Source: Candidatus Kapaibacterium sp.
Lineage (GTDB): Bacteria > Bacteroidota > Ignavibacteria > Kapaibacteriales > UBA4661
Assembly: GCA_025455065.1 (NCBI GenBank)
Contig: JALONG010000003.1
Coordinates: forward strand, 186,001-250,000
Length of the DNA: 64,000 bases
Reading direction: 5' to 3'
Position numbers and translations under genes: made by a program. The number at the start of each line of letters is the position of its first letter. Within the stretch, counting starts at the first letter, position 1. This document shows, piece after piece, positions 9,510 through 18,237 of this stretch. Under the pieces are notes generated by a model. That model made no database searches. It was given only the letters and a program-made list of their open reading frames with translations, and had not been told where the DNA came from.

Positions 9510-10253
9510 ATGGCTTCATCATTGTCTGCTGCGCCACTTACGCAGCCATTTCCAGCCGCTTTTGTGCTGCCGGAAAGGAGAAATCCGCCTCCTTTACCAA
9601 AACAGCAAATGCCAACGCAGCAAATGCCGACGCAGCAAAAGCGCCCACTTTCCGATAATGCCATGACACAAGCCCCGACCGCATCGTTTCAGGATTTGAG
9701 CGATGAGGATTTGTTTACGAAAATCCGCGAAGACCGCAGTGAAGCGGCGTTTAACATTCTTTACAAACGCTACGACAAACGTCTCTACGCCTATTGCCTT
9801 CGTGCAACCTCTTCGCACGATGCCGCCAAAGACGCTTTCCAAGCCGTGATGAGCGTTATCTTTGAAAAGCGCGAATCCTTCACCGGAGGCAGTTATGCGG
9901 CATGGCTTTTCACCATTGCGAGGCATCACGTGATGAAAGTCTCAAAACGGCAACAGCGCGATTTGACGCAAAACAAGCCGATTGACGATGACTTTGATGA
10001 CATTACGCCCGACACAGGCGGAGGAATAAACGAACAGCACGATTTTTTGCTCCAACAAGCACTTGACCGCGCTATTGCTCAACTGCCCGAAGATTTACGC
10101 GAGGCTTTTGAACTGAAGCAATACGACGGTTTGCACCACGAAGAAATAGCTGAAACACTCGGTATCACGGTATCTCTGGCAAAAGTGCGGGTTTTCCGCG
10201 CTAAACAACTCCTTCGACAAACACTCGCACCCTTTATCAAGGAACTGCAATGA
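9510..10253 (+). CDS. ECF-type RNA polymerase sigma factor
   Basis: Region 2 is clear: EAAFNILYKRYDKRLYAYC, then AWLFTIARHHVMKVSKRQ. Region 4 follows: LPEDLREAFELKQYDGLHHEEIAETLGIT...KVRVFRAKQLLRQTL, the -35-binding helix-turn-helix. ECF factors direct RNA polymerase to a stress or envelope regulon. The start is uncertain. I use the ATG at 9510, but the core only begins ~60 residues later, and the extension is low-complexity with a short repeat (QQMPT twice, then QQ). The ATG at 9663 is a possible alternative. No good ribosome site marks either. The stop overlaps the next start (ATGA), so the following membrane protein is translationally coupled and is probably its anti-sigma factor. Confidence 0.9.
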   Translation: MASSLSAAPLTQPFPAAFVLPERRNPPPLPKQQMPTQQMPTQQKRPLSDNAMTQAPTASFQDLSDEDLFTKIREDRSEAAFNILYKRYDKRLYAYCLRATSSHDAAKDAFQAVMSVIFEKRESFTGGSYAAWLFTIARHHVMKVSKRQQRDLTQNKPIDDDFDDITPDTGGGINEQHDFLLQQALDRAIAQLPEDLREAFELKQYDGLHHEEIAETLGITVSLAKVRVFRAKQLLRQTLAPFIKELQ

Positions 10254-11413
10254 ACTCAAACGCTGCTTTCACCATCAACAGCGAGACCGAAGAACTTCTC
10301 GTTCACTATCTCGACGGTACGCTTTCGGCAAGCGACCAAACACGCTTTGAAGCGCTTTTGCGGCAAAATCCCGCCTTTGCTGATGAAGTCCGCGCCATTT
10401 CATCCTTCGATGAAATGCTGGACGATGCACATCTGGACAAACGCTGGTTAGACCGCGCCGATGCTGCTTTCCTCAGCGAAATGCAACAACAATTCGCCCA
10501 AGTCGCCGTCTTGGGAGCAGCCACCGCCATCGCCGGAACAAGTGCCGCAGCAGCAAGTGGCGTTTCTACAACGAGTGTCGCAAGTTCAGGCATCAGTGCC
10601 GCGACTGCCGCAAAAACCGCATCAGTTCTGGGCGCAGGAAAACTTGCAACGCTGCTCACAGGTGCAGCCCTTACCAAAGTCGTTCTTGTAACGGCAGTTT
10701 GTGGCGGCATTGGCTACGGGGCTTGGAAATATGCGGCTTCCAAAGAAACTCCTCTCAGCGCTCCGCAAGCATCGGCGCAAAGACAAGGCGCGACAAGTAG
10801 TTCGGAAACCACTCCCAAAGCGGCACAACCACCAACGCCAAACGCAGAAAATGCCCTTTCCGCAGAGCGTACTCAAACCAAAGCCAACCTTGTTCAAAAG
10901 CCATCTTCCCAAACCGAAAAGTCCGCAACGCAGACGCAAACCACTCCGCAGAGCGTTTCGCAAAATGTGCAGCAAGACGCGAAACAAAGCGATGTTCTGA
11001 CTGCTCCGACGGAACAAGACAGCAAGACCAGCGCAAACATTGAAAGCAGCGCAGCACAAGAACTCCGCGCAAAAATTGAACAACTCGCCGCACAAGTACG
11101 CGCCAAAGAACAAAGCGGCGACAAAGCGGGGCTTGCTTTCGATGCAAAAAAACTCGGTATGTTGGAACGCACCGCAGGGAAATTCGGCGAAAGTTCGGAG
11201 CATTTTGATAAAGCCCTCAAAGCAGCACAATCGCTGAAATTGCGGGAATTGGAAGGCGAAATTAAAGCCGAATTTGCATTGCTGCTCCGCGAACAAGGAA
11301 ACACCGAAAAAGCTCTTCAGTCCTTGCGCGAGGCAGTAAAAATCCTCACCGATGAACATTCGCCCAAAGCTGCAAAATGGTCAAAAGAACTTGAACGTTT
11401 GGAAAAACGCTAG
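10250..11413 (+). CDS. Putative membrane anti-sigma factor with C-terminal TPR-like region
   Basis: The product has 387 residues and begins 4 bases inside the ECF sigma gene. Residues ~10-80 resemble the cytosolic sigma-binding part of anti-sigma factors (LVHYLDGTLSASDQTRFEALLRQNPAFADEVRA), without the zinc-finger HxxxCxxC motif. After an Ala/Ser/Thr-rich stretch comes one transmembrane helix (~143-163, TKVVLVTAVCGGIGYGAWKY). The periplasmic side has a Gln/Thr/Ser-rich linker (~165-260) and a helical end with two or three TPR-like hairpins (~265-385: AGKFGESSEHFDKALKAAQ, QGNTEKALQSLREAVKIL). I infer that it sequesters the sigma factor until a periplasmic signal is sensed through the TPR part. 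Function is inferred from position and layout. Confidence 0.85.
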   Translation: MNSNAAFTINSETEELLVHYLDGTLSASDQTRFEALLRQNPAFADEVRAISSFDEMLDDAHLDKRWLDRADAAFLSEMQQQFAQVAVLGAATAIAGTSAAAASGVSTTSVASSGISAATAAKTASVLGAGKLATLLTGAALTKVVLVTAVCGGIGYGAWKYAASKETPLSAPQASAQRQGATSSSETTPKAAQPPTPNAENALSAERTQTKANLVQKPSSQTEKSATQTQTTPQSVSQNVQQDAKQSDVLTAPTEQDSKTSANIESSAAQELRAKIEQLAAQVRAKEQSGDKAGLAFDAKKLGMLERTAGKFGESSEHFDKALKAAQSLKLRELEGEIKAEFALLLREQGNTEKALQSLREAVKILTDEHSPKAAKWSKELERLEKR

Positions 11414-11435
11414 TTTTTGCTTGCACTTGAATTAT

Positions 11436-11530
11436 CCACGAATTGCACGAATCCTCACGAATCAAGGCAATCATACCATATTTTGGTCTGATTATCACGC
11501 AAGATTCGTATCAAATCGTGCGATTCGTGG
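11436..11530. repeat. 95-bp fold-back repeat
   Basis: The outer arms 11436-11450 and 11516-11530 are complementary over 15 bases with one mismatch (CCACGAATTGCACGA / TCGTGCGATTCGTGG). Inside are further complementary pieces (ACGAATC/GATTCGT and ACCA/TGGT around a short loop), so nearly the whole stretch can fold into one long imperfect hairpin. It lies just after the anti-sigma gene. It could be a dispersed repeat or a structured 3' end. No T-run follows, so it is not a standard terminator. Confidence 0.6.
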
Positions 11531-11568
11531 GTAAATTTCTTTGAAACCTGACAGGAAGCGAAATTTTG

Positions 11569-11576
11569 TATATTTG
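11569..11576 (+). promoter_or_regulatory. TAnnTTTG -7 promoter element
   Basis: TATATTTG matches the Bacteroidota-type -7 consensus and lies 40 bases before the ATG of the following membrane-protein gene. TTTG at 11540-11543 is a possible upstream element, but the spacer (25) is longer than usual. Confidence 0.5.
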
Positions 11577-11616
11577 CAGTGCAAATTCTCCTCAATTTTC
11601 CCTGAAAGGTTTCACC

Positions 11617-12084
11617 ATGTACGAAATTACCCTTGTTCTGCACTCGCTTTTGCGGTGGTTGGTTTTGCTGACGGCTGCTGTGGCGCTCTATCGCGCTTTT
11701 TCCGGCTGGTTTGGCAAAAAAGCATGGTCGGATGCTGACCGCCGTTGGAATGTGATGTTTGCGCACAGCATGACGACACAATTTGTTATCGGGCTTCTCC
11801 TGTATGCCGTTCTCAGCCCTATCACGACACAGGGCGTATTTCCTGCCTTTGGCGCTGCTATGAAAGACCGTATTTTGCGCTTTTGGGGCGTAGAACACAT
11901 TTTTGCCATGACTGTCGCACTCGCTTTGGCACACATCGGCAATGCCCGCGCCCGCAAAGGTGCAAGCGACGAAGCTAAATTCAAAGCAGCTGCTATCTTT
12001 TTCACCATCGCCCTTGTCCTTGTTCTCGCCTCCATTCCTTGGTCATTCCTCAGTTACGGACGACCACTCTTCCGTTTTTCGTAA
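11617..12084 (+). CDS. Small four-helix membrane protein, cytochrome-b-like
   Basis: The product has 155 residues. The ATG at 11617 follows AAAGG with suitable spacing and a TATATTTG promoter element. Four hydrophobic helices are apparent (~4-26, ~47-66, ~92-110, ~125-147). Histidines occur in or near the helices (LHSLLRW, FAHSMTT, VEHIFAM, LAHIG), which could ligate haem. Similar short proteins in Bacteroidota are often labelled cytochrome B, without biochemical support that I know of. A terminator-like hairpin follows. A membrane redox role is plausible but unproven. Confidence 0.8.
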   Translation: MYEITLVLHSLLRWLVLLTAAVALYRAFSGWFGKKAWSDADRRWNVMFAHSMTTQFVIGLLLYAVLSPITTQGVFPAFGAAMKDRILRFWGVEHIFAMTVALALAHIGNARARKGASDEAKFKAAAIFFTIALVLVLASIPWSFLSYGRPLFRFS

Positions 12085-12158
12085 TGCACAACACAGCAAT
12101 GACTATGAATAACCGTGATTTTGTGCCGTATTCGCAAGTTTAGCAAGTTTAGTAAGCA

Positions 12159-12188
12159 GGGAATGGTGTGCGCCATTCCCTTTATTCT
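12159..12188 (+). terminator. Terminator-like hairpin after the small membrane-protein gene
   Basis: GGGAATGG (12159-12166) pairs with CCATTCCC (12173-12180) around a 6-base loop, followed by TTTATTCT. The T tract is interrupted, so strength is uncertain. It sits 75 bases past the stop codon. Confidence 0.6.
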
Positions 12189-12227
12189 CCAATGAATTTA
12201 TCGTATTCTCCTTTTTTCTCATTTCTT

Positions 12228-14309
12228 ATGATTTTCCGTACCCCCCTTAACTTATGCGGCTTTGCGATACTATTGTTTTTGTCATCCTTTCTGTATCCTG
12301 ATACAGCATCGCTTTTTGCTCAAACAAATAGTCAAGGCACACGACACAAAATGATGGAGTTTCGTTTTTTATCACAAAAACGGTACACAAATCCTCATGC
12401 AGACATCACTCTTTTTGCACAATTCCTACACGAAAATGCTGGAACGAGCAACCCTTCCAATCAAACATCTGTGCGCATTGGCGGGTATTGGCACGGCGAT
12501 ACGGTTATTGCCTCGGATACTCTTTCAATCTACAAAATTCGTTTTGCCGCGCCTCTTACGGGAAATTGGTCCTATCGAACCACCTGCACAGACAGCACAA
12601 ACACTCGTTTGCACGGTCAGGGTGGCAGCATAGAAGTTGCTCCGTACACTGGTACAAATCATCTTCTTCAGCATGGATTTATCAAGGTTGCCGAGAATAA
12701 ACGAACATTGGCATACGCTGATAACACGCCATTTTTCTATCTTGGTGATACAGCATGGGAAATCACGTGTCGTTCAACGATTGACGAGGTGCGCTCATAC
12801 ATTTCCACACGGAAATCCCAAGGCTTTAATGCTGTACAGATAGTTGCAATGTCGCATCTGGGCTTAATTGAAGATGGTGTTGTGAATCGTTATGGGCAAG
12901 GTTTTTTCCGTCGGGGAACAAATTTCAAGATAATTAACCCTCGATATTTCGATTACTTAGACTCTATCGTTACCATGCTGAATGATAGCGGCATGATTGC
13001 AGTTATCGTTCCTTCGTGGGCAAATGGCATGACGGAAGCGAATTTTCGCCCCGATTGGTTCTCGGTAATGCTGAGTAATGAAGCCGTTTTGCTCATGGGT
13101 AAATATGCTGCGGCTCGATATGCCGGAAATCATGTTATCTGGATTGTAGCAGGCGACGCAACCTACTCCACACAAGCACAGCAACAGTTTTGGGGACAGT
13201 TTGCCGAGCAGATTCACCAGATGGACGGGCGACAACACCTAACGACAGCCCACTGTCAAGGACATCGCGGAACATTTGAATTTTTTCCTAATTCAACGTC
13301 ATGGCTAGATATGCAAACGTATCAATCCAGCCATTCTGTTCCATCCACCACGCCACGTGATTTAGCAAGGCGTGGCGCAAACGGTTCGCCTCTAAAGCCC
13401 CTGCTTAATGCAGAGCCTGTGTATGAAGATATTGTAACAAGTTTTTGGTCGGATAATTCTTCGTTTGACCGACGCGCCGTTTCTGAAAATGTTCGTGATG
13501 CTGTCTATGGAAGTATTCTAACAGGCGCATTAGCAGGTGTTTCCTACGGTGCTGATGGTGTCTGGCAGTGGAATAGCCGCAATCATCCAAGCACCGCTTT
13601 ACGCCCACGTTTTCATGTTGATTCAGCGATACGTTTTCCTGCTGCCAGACAAATGGGCATTATGAAAAGCATCATGGAAAATTATCGTTGGTATGATTTT
13701 CAATCCTCGCAAAATCTTCTATGGCGTGCAGACCCCGTGAATGCTGTGGTGGATGTAGTTCGTCATTCTTCAGTCATTCTTGCATATTTTACCCCCAATA
13801 CCCTGAATGCAGCAATTGACGTAGGACCGCTTACAGGGCAACGTTTTTTTCGGTGGCATAATCCCGTAAATGGATTACATACTGCATTTCAACCTGTTGT
13901 TGTTCCCAGTAATTTTGCTCCAACATTTACCCCCCCAACGACAACTCAAGATTGGGTTTTGGCTATTACCAATGATACAACAGTGGTAACTGAGCGAGTA
14001 TTTATTAGCTCCACTCCCGGTTCTCCCATATTGCCGTTACATACCACTCTTCACGTGTATCCTCATCCTGTAGATAATAACGGTTCGTGTAGTGTCGAAT
14101 TTACGATGCTATCTCCAAGCATGATTGAATTTAGGCTTTTCACAACCAAAGGTGAGCATATTTTCACCTTACCCCCTCAGTGGTACAATACCGGAAATCA
14201 TGTCGTTACCTTGAATTTACAGGGACTTTCAACGGGTGTTTATGGGCTGCATCTTCTTGAAGCAACTTCGCGGCGCCTGGTACAGAAAAGTCTGCTTGTA
14301 AAACAATAA
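12228..14309 (+). CDS. Secreted GH140-like (DUF5060/DUF4038) protein with T9SS sorting domain
   Basis: The protein has 693 residues from the ATG at 12228, which gives a canonical signal peptide ending near SLFAQ. An in-frame ATG at 12192 would add twelve residues, and neither has a clear ribosome site. Residues ~40-140 match DUF5060 (APLTGNWSYRTTCTDS). Next comes the DUF4038 catalytic-type barrel (FYLGDTAWEITCRST, EVRSYISTRKSQGFNAVQIVAM, VIWIVAGD, LLNAEPVYED), the fold of GH140 apiosidases and relatives, so a role in plant or algal polysaccharide breakdown is possible. The last ~80 residues are a type A T9SS sorting domain (HVYPHPVDNNGSC ... STGVYGLHLLEATSRRLVQKSLLVKQ), meaning export across the outer membrane by the type IX system. 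Substrate is not known. Confidence 0.9.
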   Translation: MIFRTPLNLCGFAILLFLSSFLYPDTASLFAQTNSQGTRHKMMEFRFLSQKRYTNPHADITLFAQFLHENAGTSNPSNQTSVRIGGYWHGDTVIASDTLSIYKIRFAAPLTGNWSYRTTCTDSTNTRLHGQGGSIEVAPYTGTNHLLQHGFIKVAENKRTLAYADNTPFFYLGDTAWEITCRSTIDEVRSYISTRKSQGFNAVQIVAMSHLGLIEDGVVNRYGQGFFRRGTNFKIINPRYFDYLDSIVTMLNDSGMIAVIVPSWANGMTEANFRPDWFSVMLSNEAVLLMGKYAAARYAGNHVIWIVAGDATYSTQAQQQFWGQFAEQIHQMDGRQHLTTAHCQGHRGTFEFFPNSTSWLDMQTYQSSHSVPSTTPRDLARRGANGSPLKPLLNAEPVYEDIVTSFWSDNSSFDRRAVSENVRDAVYGSILTGALAGVSYGADGVWQWNSRNHPSTALRPRFHVDSAIRFPAARQMGIMKSIMENYRWYDFQSSQNLLWRADPVNAVVDVVRHSSVILAYFTPNTLNAAIDVGPLTGQRFFRWHNPVNGLHTAFQPVVVPSNFAPTFTPPTTTQDWVLAITNDTTVVTERVFISSTPGSPILPLHTTLHVYPHPVDNNGSCSVEFTMLSPSMIEFRLFTTKGEHIFTLPPQWYNTGNHVVTLNLQGLSTGVYGLHLLEATSRRLVQKSLLVKQ

Positions 14310-14313
14310 AAAA

Positions 14314-14345
14314 AGCCGCCCTTGTGGCGGCTCTGTCTTTTTTTG
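14314..14345 (+). terminator. Rho-independent terminator after the GH140-like gene
   Basis: GCCGCC (14315-14320) and GGCGGC (14326-14331) pair around CTTGT, followed by TCTGTC and eight T. It lies 5 bases past the stop. The A-run on the other side may let it work weakly in both directions. Confidence 0.9.
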
Positions 14346-14612
14346 GAGGAGTATGCGTATGCTCTGGTGATGTTCTTTCGTTGTGTTGGCTGCTCAAAGG
14401 TGAGATGAGGAGCATTTTTTCGGCGTGAATCGAAGCAGAAGCGGTCAAAACCCTTTTGCTGTCCATATCTTTTGCTATTTTCGTGCCAAAACTTTTATGC
14501 TATATGTATCAACAATTTACTAATGAGACCGATATTGCTTCTCGCAAATATCTCACAAAACGTGTAGAAAACACTCTCAACTGTGATAGTTCTCTCATGT
14601 TTTACAATCACA

Positions 14613-16151
14613 TCATTTCCGTGTGGTTTTCCGCAGTAGTGCTTTTTCTTCTGCCTTAAAAAAGCCCAAACCGAGAAGAAGTAGCGGGTACGCAAGTATC
14701 CATGCGCTGCGCAGAAGAAAACTGCGTCCTAAACTCATGCCGCTCGTGGTATATTCCGCTCCGACAAAAACTCCCAAACACAGCACCACTGCAAGCAGAA
14801 CACGCCCCCATTCATAGCGAATGGGGTAAATTCTTCGCGTCAGGAGGTACATCAGCCCCGCACTCAGCATATATGCGCCCAACGTCGCATACGCCGCACC
14901 CCAAATGCCAAAGCGCGGAATCAGCACCACATTCAGCACCACATTCGCCAAGGCAGCCGCACCCGTAATGCCCGGCAAATACGCAGTACGCTTGCGGATA
15001 TACACGCTTGCTGCAAAGTTTGCATACAAGCCGTTGAAATAATATGCTCCCAAGACAATCGGAATGATGGAAAGACCGGACCAATACGCAGGATTCACAA
15101 AGCGACCGCCTAAAAACGGCATTCGCACGACAAACTCCATGAGCAAACTTGCCATGAGAAAAACCAGACCACAAACCACCGTAAAATACGTCAGCACCCG
15201 CGCCAGCATTGCGTAAAGAGCGCGTCGCTCTGTGCGTGTGGCTTTGCGGGAACTTTCGCGCAAGTAAAACGGCTTCCACGCATATTCAAATACCGTCACA
15301 GCCAGCATCATCGGGATTCCCAGCCGATAATTCGCTTGGTACAGCCCCACCGATGCACTATCCACAAACATTTTCAGTATTGGGCGGTCAATAACCTGCA
15401 ACATCATTGCTGAAAATGCTGCCGGAACAGTCGGCAAGCCGAAGCGCAGCAGTTCTCGCAACAACGCAGCATCAAACACAATTTTTCCGCCGAGAACATA
15501 ACGCTTCACTTCAGGCAATAACAACAATACACTCACAAACGAGGACAGAAGCCCCGCCAAAAATATCCCGCGAATCCCCATATGAAGCCACACCACCAAC
15601 ACCAGATTTGCCACGATATTCAGCACAATAACACTAAATTTCAAGAGCGCAAAGCGCTTTGAGCGAGATTCCATGCGGAGTGCAGCAAACGGTACCACAA
15701 CCAAGGCATCAAAAAACGCAATCAGCGCCGCATAGACAATCATCGGCGCAATGCTTGTTTCTAAGCGGAGTGCAGAGGCAAGCGGCAAAGAAGCCACACA
15801 AAATATCAACGTCAAAACGGCACTCACAACAGCGATTCCCATTTGTGCGTGAGCAAAAACGCTGCGATTGTGGTCGGTAGTTGTTTCGATACGTGTTTTG
15901 GCAGACGTGGAATTGTGCGGTGTTTGGAAGTATTTGAAAAACGCGGAATCAAGCCCTACGGAATATATCACGTTCACAAACGCAATCAGGGAATAGAGAT
16001 ACGCCGTGTCGCCGAGTTCCGCTTTGGTAACGTAATTCGTGTAAAGCGGCGTAAGCAAAAATGTCAGGAATCTCCCCAAAATAGTGCTGATGCCGTACAC
16101 AACAGTATCGGAGGCAAGGGAACGAAGTTTGGCAAGCATAGATTTTTGCAT
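14613..16151 (-). CDS. Polysaccharide/oligosaccharide flippase (Wzx-like, MOP superfamily)
   Basis: The product has 512 residues. I use the ATG at 16151, which gives the usual basic N-terminus before helix 1. A further ATG four codons on is possible, and the longer upstream extension is not membrane-like. About 12-14 hydrophobic helices span the protein, with the conserved start of the Wzx family (LRSLASDTVVYGISTILGRFLTFLLTPLYTNYVTKAELGD). Such proteins flip lipid-linked sugar units across the inner membrane during surface polysaccharide assembly. No glycosyltransferase genes are adjacent, so the polymer is unknown. It is divergent from the peptidase C26 gene. Confidence 0.9.
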   Translation of the reverse strand: MQKSMLAKLRSLASDTVVYGISTILGRFLTFLLTPLYTNYVTKAELGDTAYLYSLIAFVNVIYSVGLDSAFFKYFQTPHNSTSAKTRIETTTDHNRSVFAHAQMGIAVVSAVLTLIFCVASLPLASALRLETSIAPMIVYAALIAFFDALVVVPFAALRMESRSKRFALLKFSVIVLNIVANLVLVVWLHMGIRGIFLAGLLSSFVSVLLLLPEVKRYVLGGKIVFDAALLRELLRFGLPTVPAAFSAMMLQVIDRPILKMFVDSASVGLYQANYRLGIPMMLAVTVFEYAWKPFYLRESSRKATRTERRALYAMLARVLTYFTVVCGLVFLMASLLMEFVVRMPFLGGRFVNPAYWSGLSIIPIVLGAYYFNGLYANFAASVYIRKRTAYLPGITGAAALANVVLNVVLIPRFGIWGAAYATLGAYMLSAGLMYLLTRRIYPIRYEWGRVLLAVVLCLGVFVGAEYTTSGMSLGRSFLLRSAWILAYPLLLLGLGFFKAEEKALLRKTTRK

Positions 16152-16281
16152 CGTGAAACATGAAACGTCTCTCTGAGCCGTCTTTAAGGGCAATTTTCCG
16201 CGTGAATATACATGATTTTTGCACGAAAATCCGTATAATCGTGCCAAAATCGTTTCCCAACACTTATTTTTCTCGCCCACT

Positions 16282-16992
16282 ATGACCATCGGCATTTCCA
16301 AAGCAAGCGGTTCGCCCAATTACGCTAAATACGAGGAATGGCTTCGCGCCGCAGACCCACACGTTGAATGTATTGACCTTTCATTGCTTCCTTTGCCTAA
16401 AGCACTCGAAACCCTTGCCAAATGCACAGGGCTTGTGCTGACGGGCGGTCCTGACGTACATCCGGCTCGCTACGGTAAAGAATCTGAGATTGAGCGCTGC
16501 TTCACCGATGCAGAGCGCGACGAGTTGGAATTTGCGCTGTACGCCAAAGCGAAAGACTTGAAAATGCCTGTGTTGGCAGTGTGCCGAGGTGCGCAGCTGG
16601 TGAACGTTGCCGAAGGCGGCACTCTGACGATTGATATTCCCAGCGACATCAACCCAAGCAACGAACACGCCCGCATCGAAGATACCGACGCAGAACATTT
16701 TGTCCACGTCCAGAACGGTTCTATTATCACCAAAATTTCAGGGGAGATCGAAGGCACGGTGAACAGCGCTCATCATCAAGTCGTGGAGCGCCCGGGCGAA
16801 GGCTTGCGTGTGAGCGCCATTTCCGATGACGGCATTAACGAGGCAATCGAATGGAATGATTTTGCGGGAAAGCCTTTTTTGCTGGGCGTACAGTGGCATC
16901 CTGAACGCATGAACTTTGCAAGCCCTTTTTCACTGCCGCTTGCACGGCATTTTCTTTTTGAAGCGGAATCCTACAAACTGCTTTTTCAGTAG
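16282..16992 (+). CDS. Class-I glutamine-amidotransferase-like hydrolase (peptidase C26 family)
   Basis: The protein has 236 residues from ATG 16282. The family includes gamma-glutamyl-GABA hydrolase PuuD and hydrolyses gamma-glutamyl amide bonds. Visible landmarks are the GGPDVHPARYG loop (~55-64), the nucleophile elbow AVCRGAQLVNV with Cys101, the NSAHHQ block (~161-166) and QWHPER with His206 and Glu208, completing the Cys-His-Glu triad. No synthetase domain is attached, so it is probably a stand-alone hydrolase. No polyamine-catabolism genes are nearby to confirm the PuuD role. Confidence 0.9.
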   Translation: MTIGISKASGSPNYAKYEEWLRAADPHVECIDLSLLPLPKALETLAKCTGLVLTGGPDVHPARYGKESEIERCFTDAERDELEFALYAKAKDLKMPVLAVCRGAQLVNVAEGGTLTIDIPSDINPSNEHARIEDTDAEHFVHVQNGSIITKISGEIEGTVNSAHHQVVERPGEGLRVSAISDDGINEAIEWNDFAGKPFLLGVQWHPERMNFASPFSLPLARHFLFEAESYKLLFQ

Positions 16993-17161
16993 GGCTTCCC
17001 ACCAAATACGCATCTGAACTGCTTCGGCATGACTTTCGGTCATAGAATTATCTCACTCCAATACACTACCGCCTGAGTGTCTCGTTTTGCAAATTTGTAA
17101 AATGAGACAGTGCCAAGTTCCGTTTGTGGAAAAGTGTCAGGTTCTTCGGACAGATTTTTGC

Positions 17162-17190
17162 AAAGTGTCAGGAAAACTTGACACTTTTTC
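17162..17190 (+). terminator. Hairpin with short T tail after the C26 hydrolase gene
   Basis: AAAGTGTCA (17162-17170) pairs with TGACACTTT (17179-17187) around an 8-base loop and runs into five T in total. It is AT-rich and 170 bases past the stop, so it could instead be an operator before the next gene. Related GTGTCAGG half-sites occur just upstream (near 17135). Confidence 0.4.
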
Positions 17191-17283
17191 GCTGAAAAGC
17201 CGCATCAAACCTCGAAAAAACACTTTGGCACGGGATTTGGGTAATGTAGGGTATCAGTAATGAATATCAATTGGAGTTTGGTT

Positions 17284-17829
17284 ATGAAAACAACATCGGT
17301 TACACCTTCGCACAAAAACAACAGCATTATTACTTTGCCCCGTGTTATTATCGGCATTGTAATTCTTTGCCTTGTATTTCAAATTCAAAAAAGCAAATCG
17401 GTGGAATTGCCCAAATACACTATGCCGGAATACGTGAAACAAAGCGTTCTGGAGCGTGTAAACAGCCACCGCGCATCGGTTCATGCGCAAGAATTGACAC
17501 TCAATGATTCGCTTTCCGCAGAGGCTCGCCGCTATTGCGAGATGATTGCAAAAGGCAATCTCCAAGCGAATGTTGCAAGTGTGAATTTGAACATGGCGGC
17601 AAATTCCAACGATGTCGAAGCGTGGGACAACCGTAAAGGTATTGTTCGCAACGTTGCTGTCTTTGAGTCCACGAGCGGAAGCCCCGCTTTAGATGCAATG
17701 CGCACGTGGTTAGACAAAAACGATGCAGCCAATAACCTCGAAAACTCCAACGCTGCTTTGACAGGAATTGGTGTGGTGAAGCGCGGTAACGCCTACGTTA
17801 TTTGCCAAATTTTTGCCCCGCGCAAATAG
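17284..17829 (+). CDS. Membrane-anchored CAP/SCP-like domain protein
   Basis: The product has 181 residues. ATG 17284 is preferred over the ATG eight codons upstream because GGAG lies 7 bases before it. One N-terminal transmembrane helix (~19-38) is followed by an extracytoplasmic domain. RVNSHRASVHAQELTLNDSLSAEARRYCEMIAKG and the end LTGIGVVKRGNAYVICQIF resemble the CAP (cysteine-rich secretory/allergen V5/PR-1) fold. Bacterial CAP proteins are often envelope-associated and of unknown activity. The classic His/Glu cavity residues are not obvious, so assignment is moderate. Confidence 0.8.
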   Translation: MKTTSVTPSHKNNSIITLPRVIIGIVILCLVFQIQKSKSVELPKYTMPEYVKQSVLERVNSHRASVHAQELTLNDSLSAEARRYCEMIAKGNLQANVASVNLNMAANSNDVEAWDNRKGIVRNVAVFESTSGSPALDAMRTWLDKNDAANNLENSNAALTGIGVVKRGNAYVICQIFAPRK

Positions 17830-17913
17830 GTGAAATGCCGATACAATCGCGCTTCCTTACTCGGAATACAAAATCTTCCACACAGAAAGCGCAACTGATT
17901 GACAACAAGTTCG

Positions 17914-17921
17914 TATATTTG
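17914..17921 (+). promoter_or_regulatory. TAnnTTTG -7 promoter element
   Basis: TATATTTG lies 45 bases upstream of the ATG of the small secreted protein gene and matches the Bacteroidota -7 consensus. Confidence 0.5.
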
Positions 17922-17965
17922 GAAGTGTAAATCATTTTGTTCAACCTTGTCTCAAGGAGAAATCA

Positions 17966-18148
17966 ATGAAAAACTTCCGTTCATTGCTTGCGGTTGCTGC
18001 TGTTGCAGCGTTCAGCTTCGGTACAGTCTATGCCGGCGGCGATAACTGCAAAGACAAAGATTGCTGCAAAACCAAAGCAGCAAAAACAACGACAAAAAAA
18101 GCAGATAAAACAACCGACAACAAAACTGCTGAAGCGAAAAAATCCTAA
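17966..18148 (+). CDS. Small secreted Lys/Thr/Cys-rich protein (60 residues)
   Basis: The ATG at 17966 has AAGGAG 8 bases upstream. A signal peptide (MKNFRSLLAVAAVAAFSFGTVYA) leaves a mature part of about 37 residues. It starts GGDNCKDKDCCKTK with three cysteines and continues as a Lys/Thr/Ala repeat-like tail (KTTTKKADKTTDNKTAEAKKS). The promoter element, ribosome site and strong terminator argue that it is a real single-gene unit. Function is unknown. Metal binding through the CxxxxCC cluster is a guess. Confidence 0.8.
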   Translation: MKNFRSLLAVAAVAAFSFGTVYAGGDNCKDKDCCKTKAAKTTTKKADKTTDNKTAEAKKS

Positions 18149-18173
18149 AGCAGAGGATGTTGAAAATAAACAA

Positions 18174-18212
18174 AAAACTGCATTGTTTCTGTTGAAGCAA
18201 TGCAGTTTTTTT
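18174..18212 (+). terminator. Rho-independent terminator of the small secreted protein gene
   Basis: AACTGCATTG (18176-18185) pairs perfectly with CAATGCAGTT (18198-18207) and continues into a T run. It lies 26 bases past the stop. The A-run before the stem may make it bidirectional. Confidence 0.9.
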
Positions 18213-18237
18213 GTGCTTGGTTGGCAAATAACAAATA

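Noticed and set aside
10622-11359. 245-codon open frame on the minus strand
   Set aside because: Antisense shadow of the anti-sigma-like gene. Its Cys/Leu/Phe-rich translation is typical of the opposite strand of Ala/Glu/Lys-rich coding DNA.
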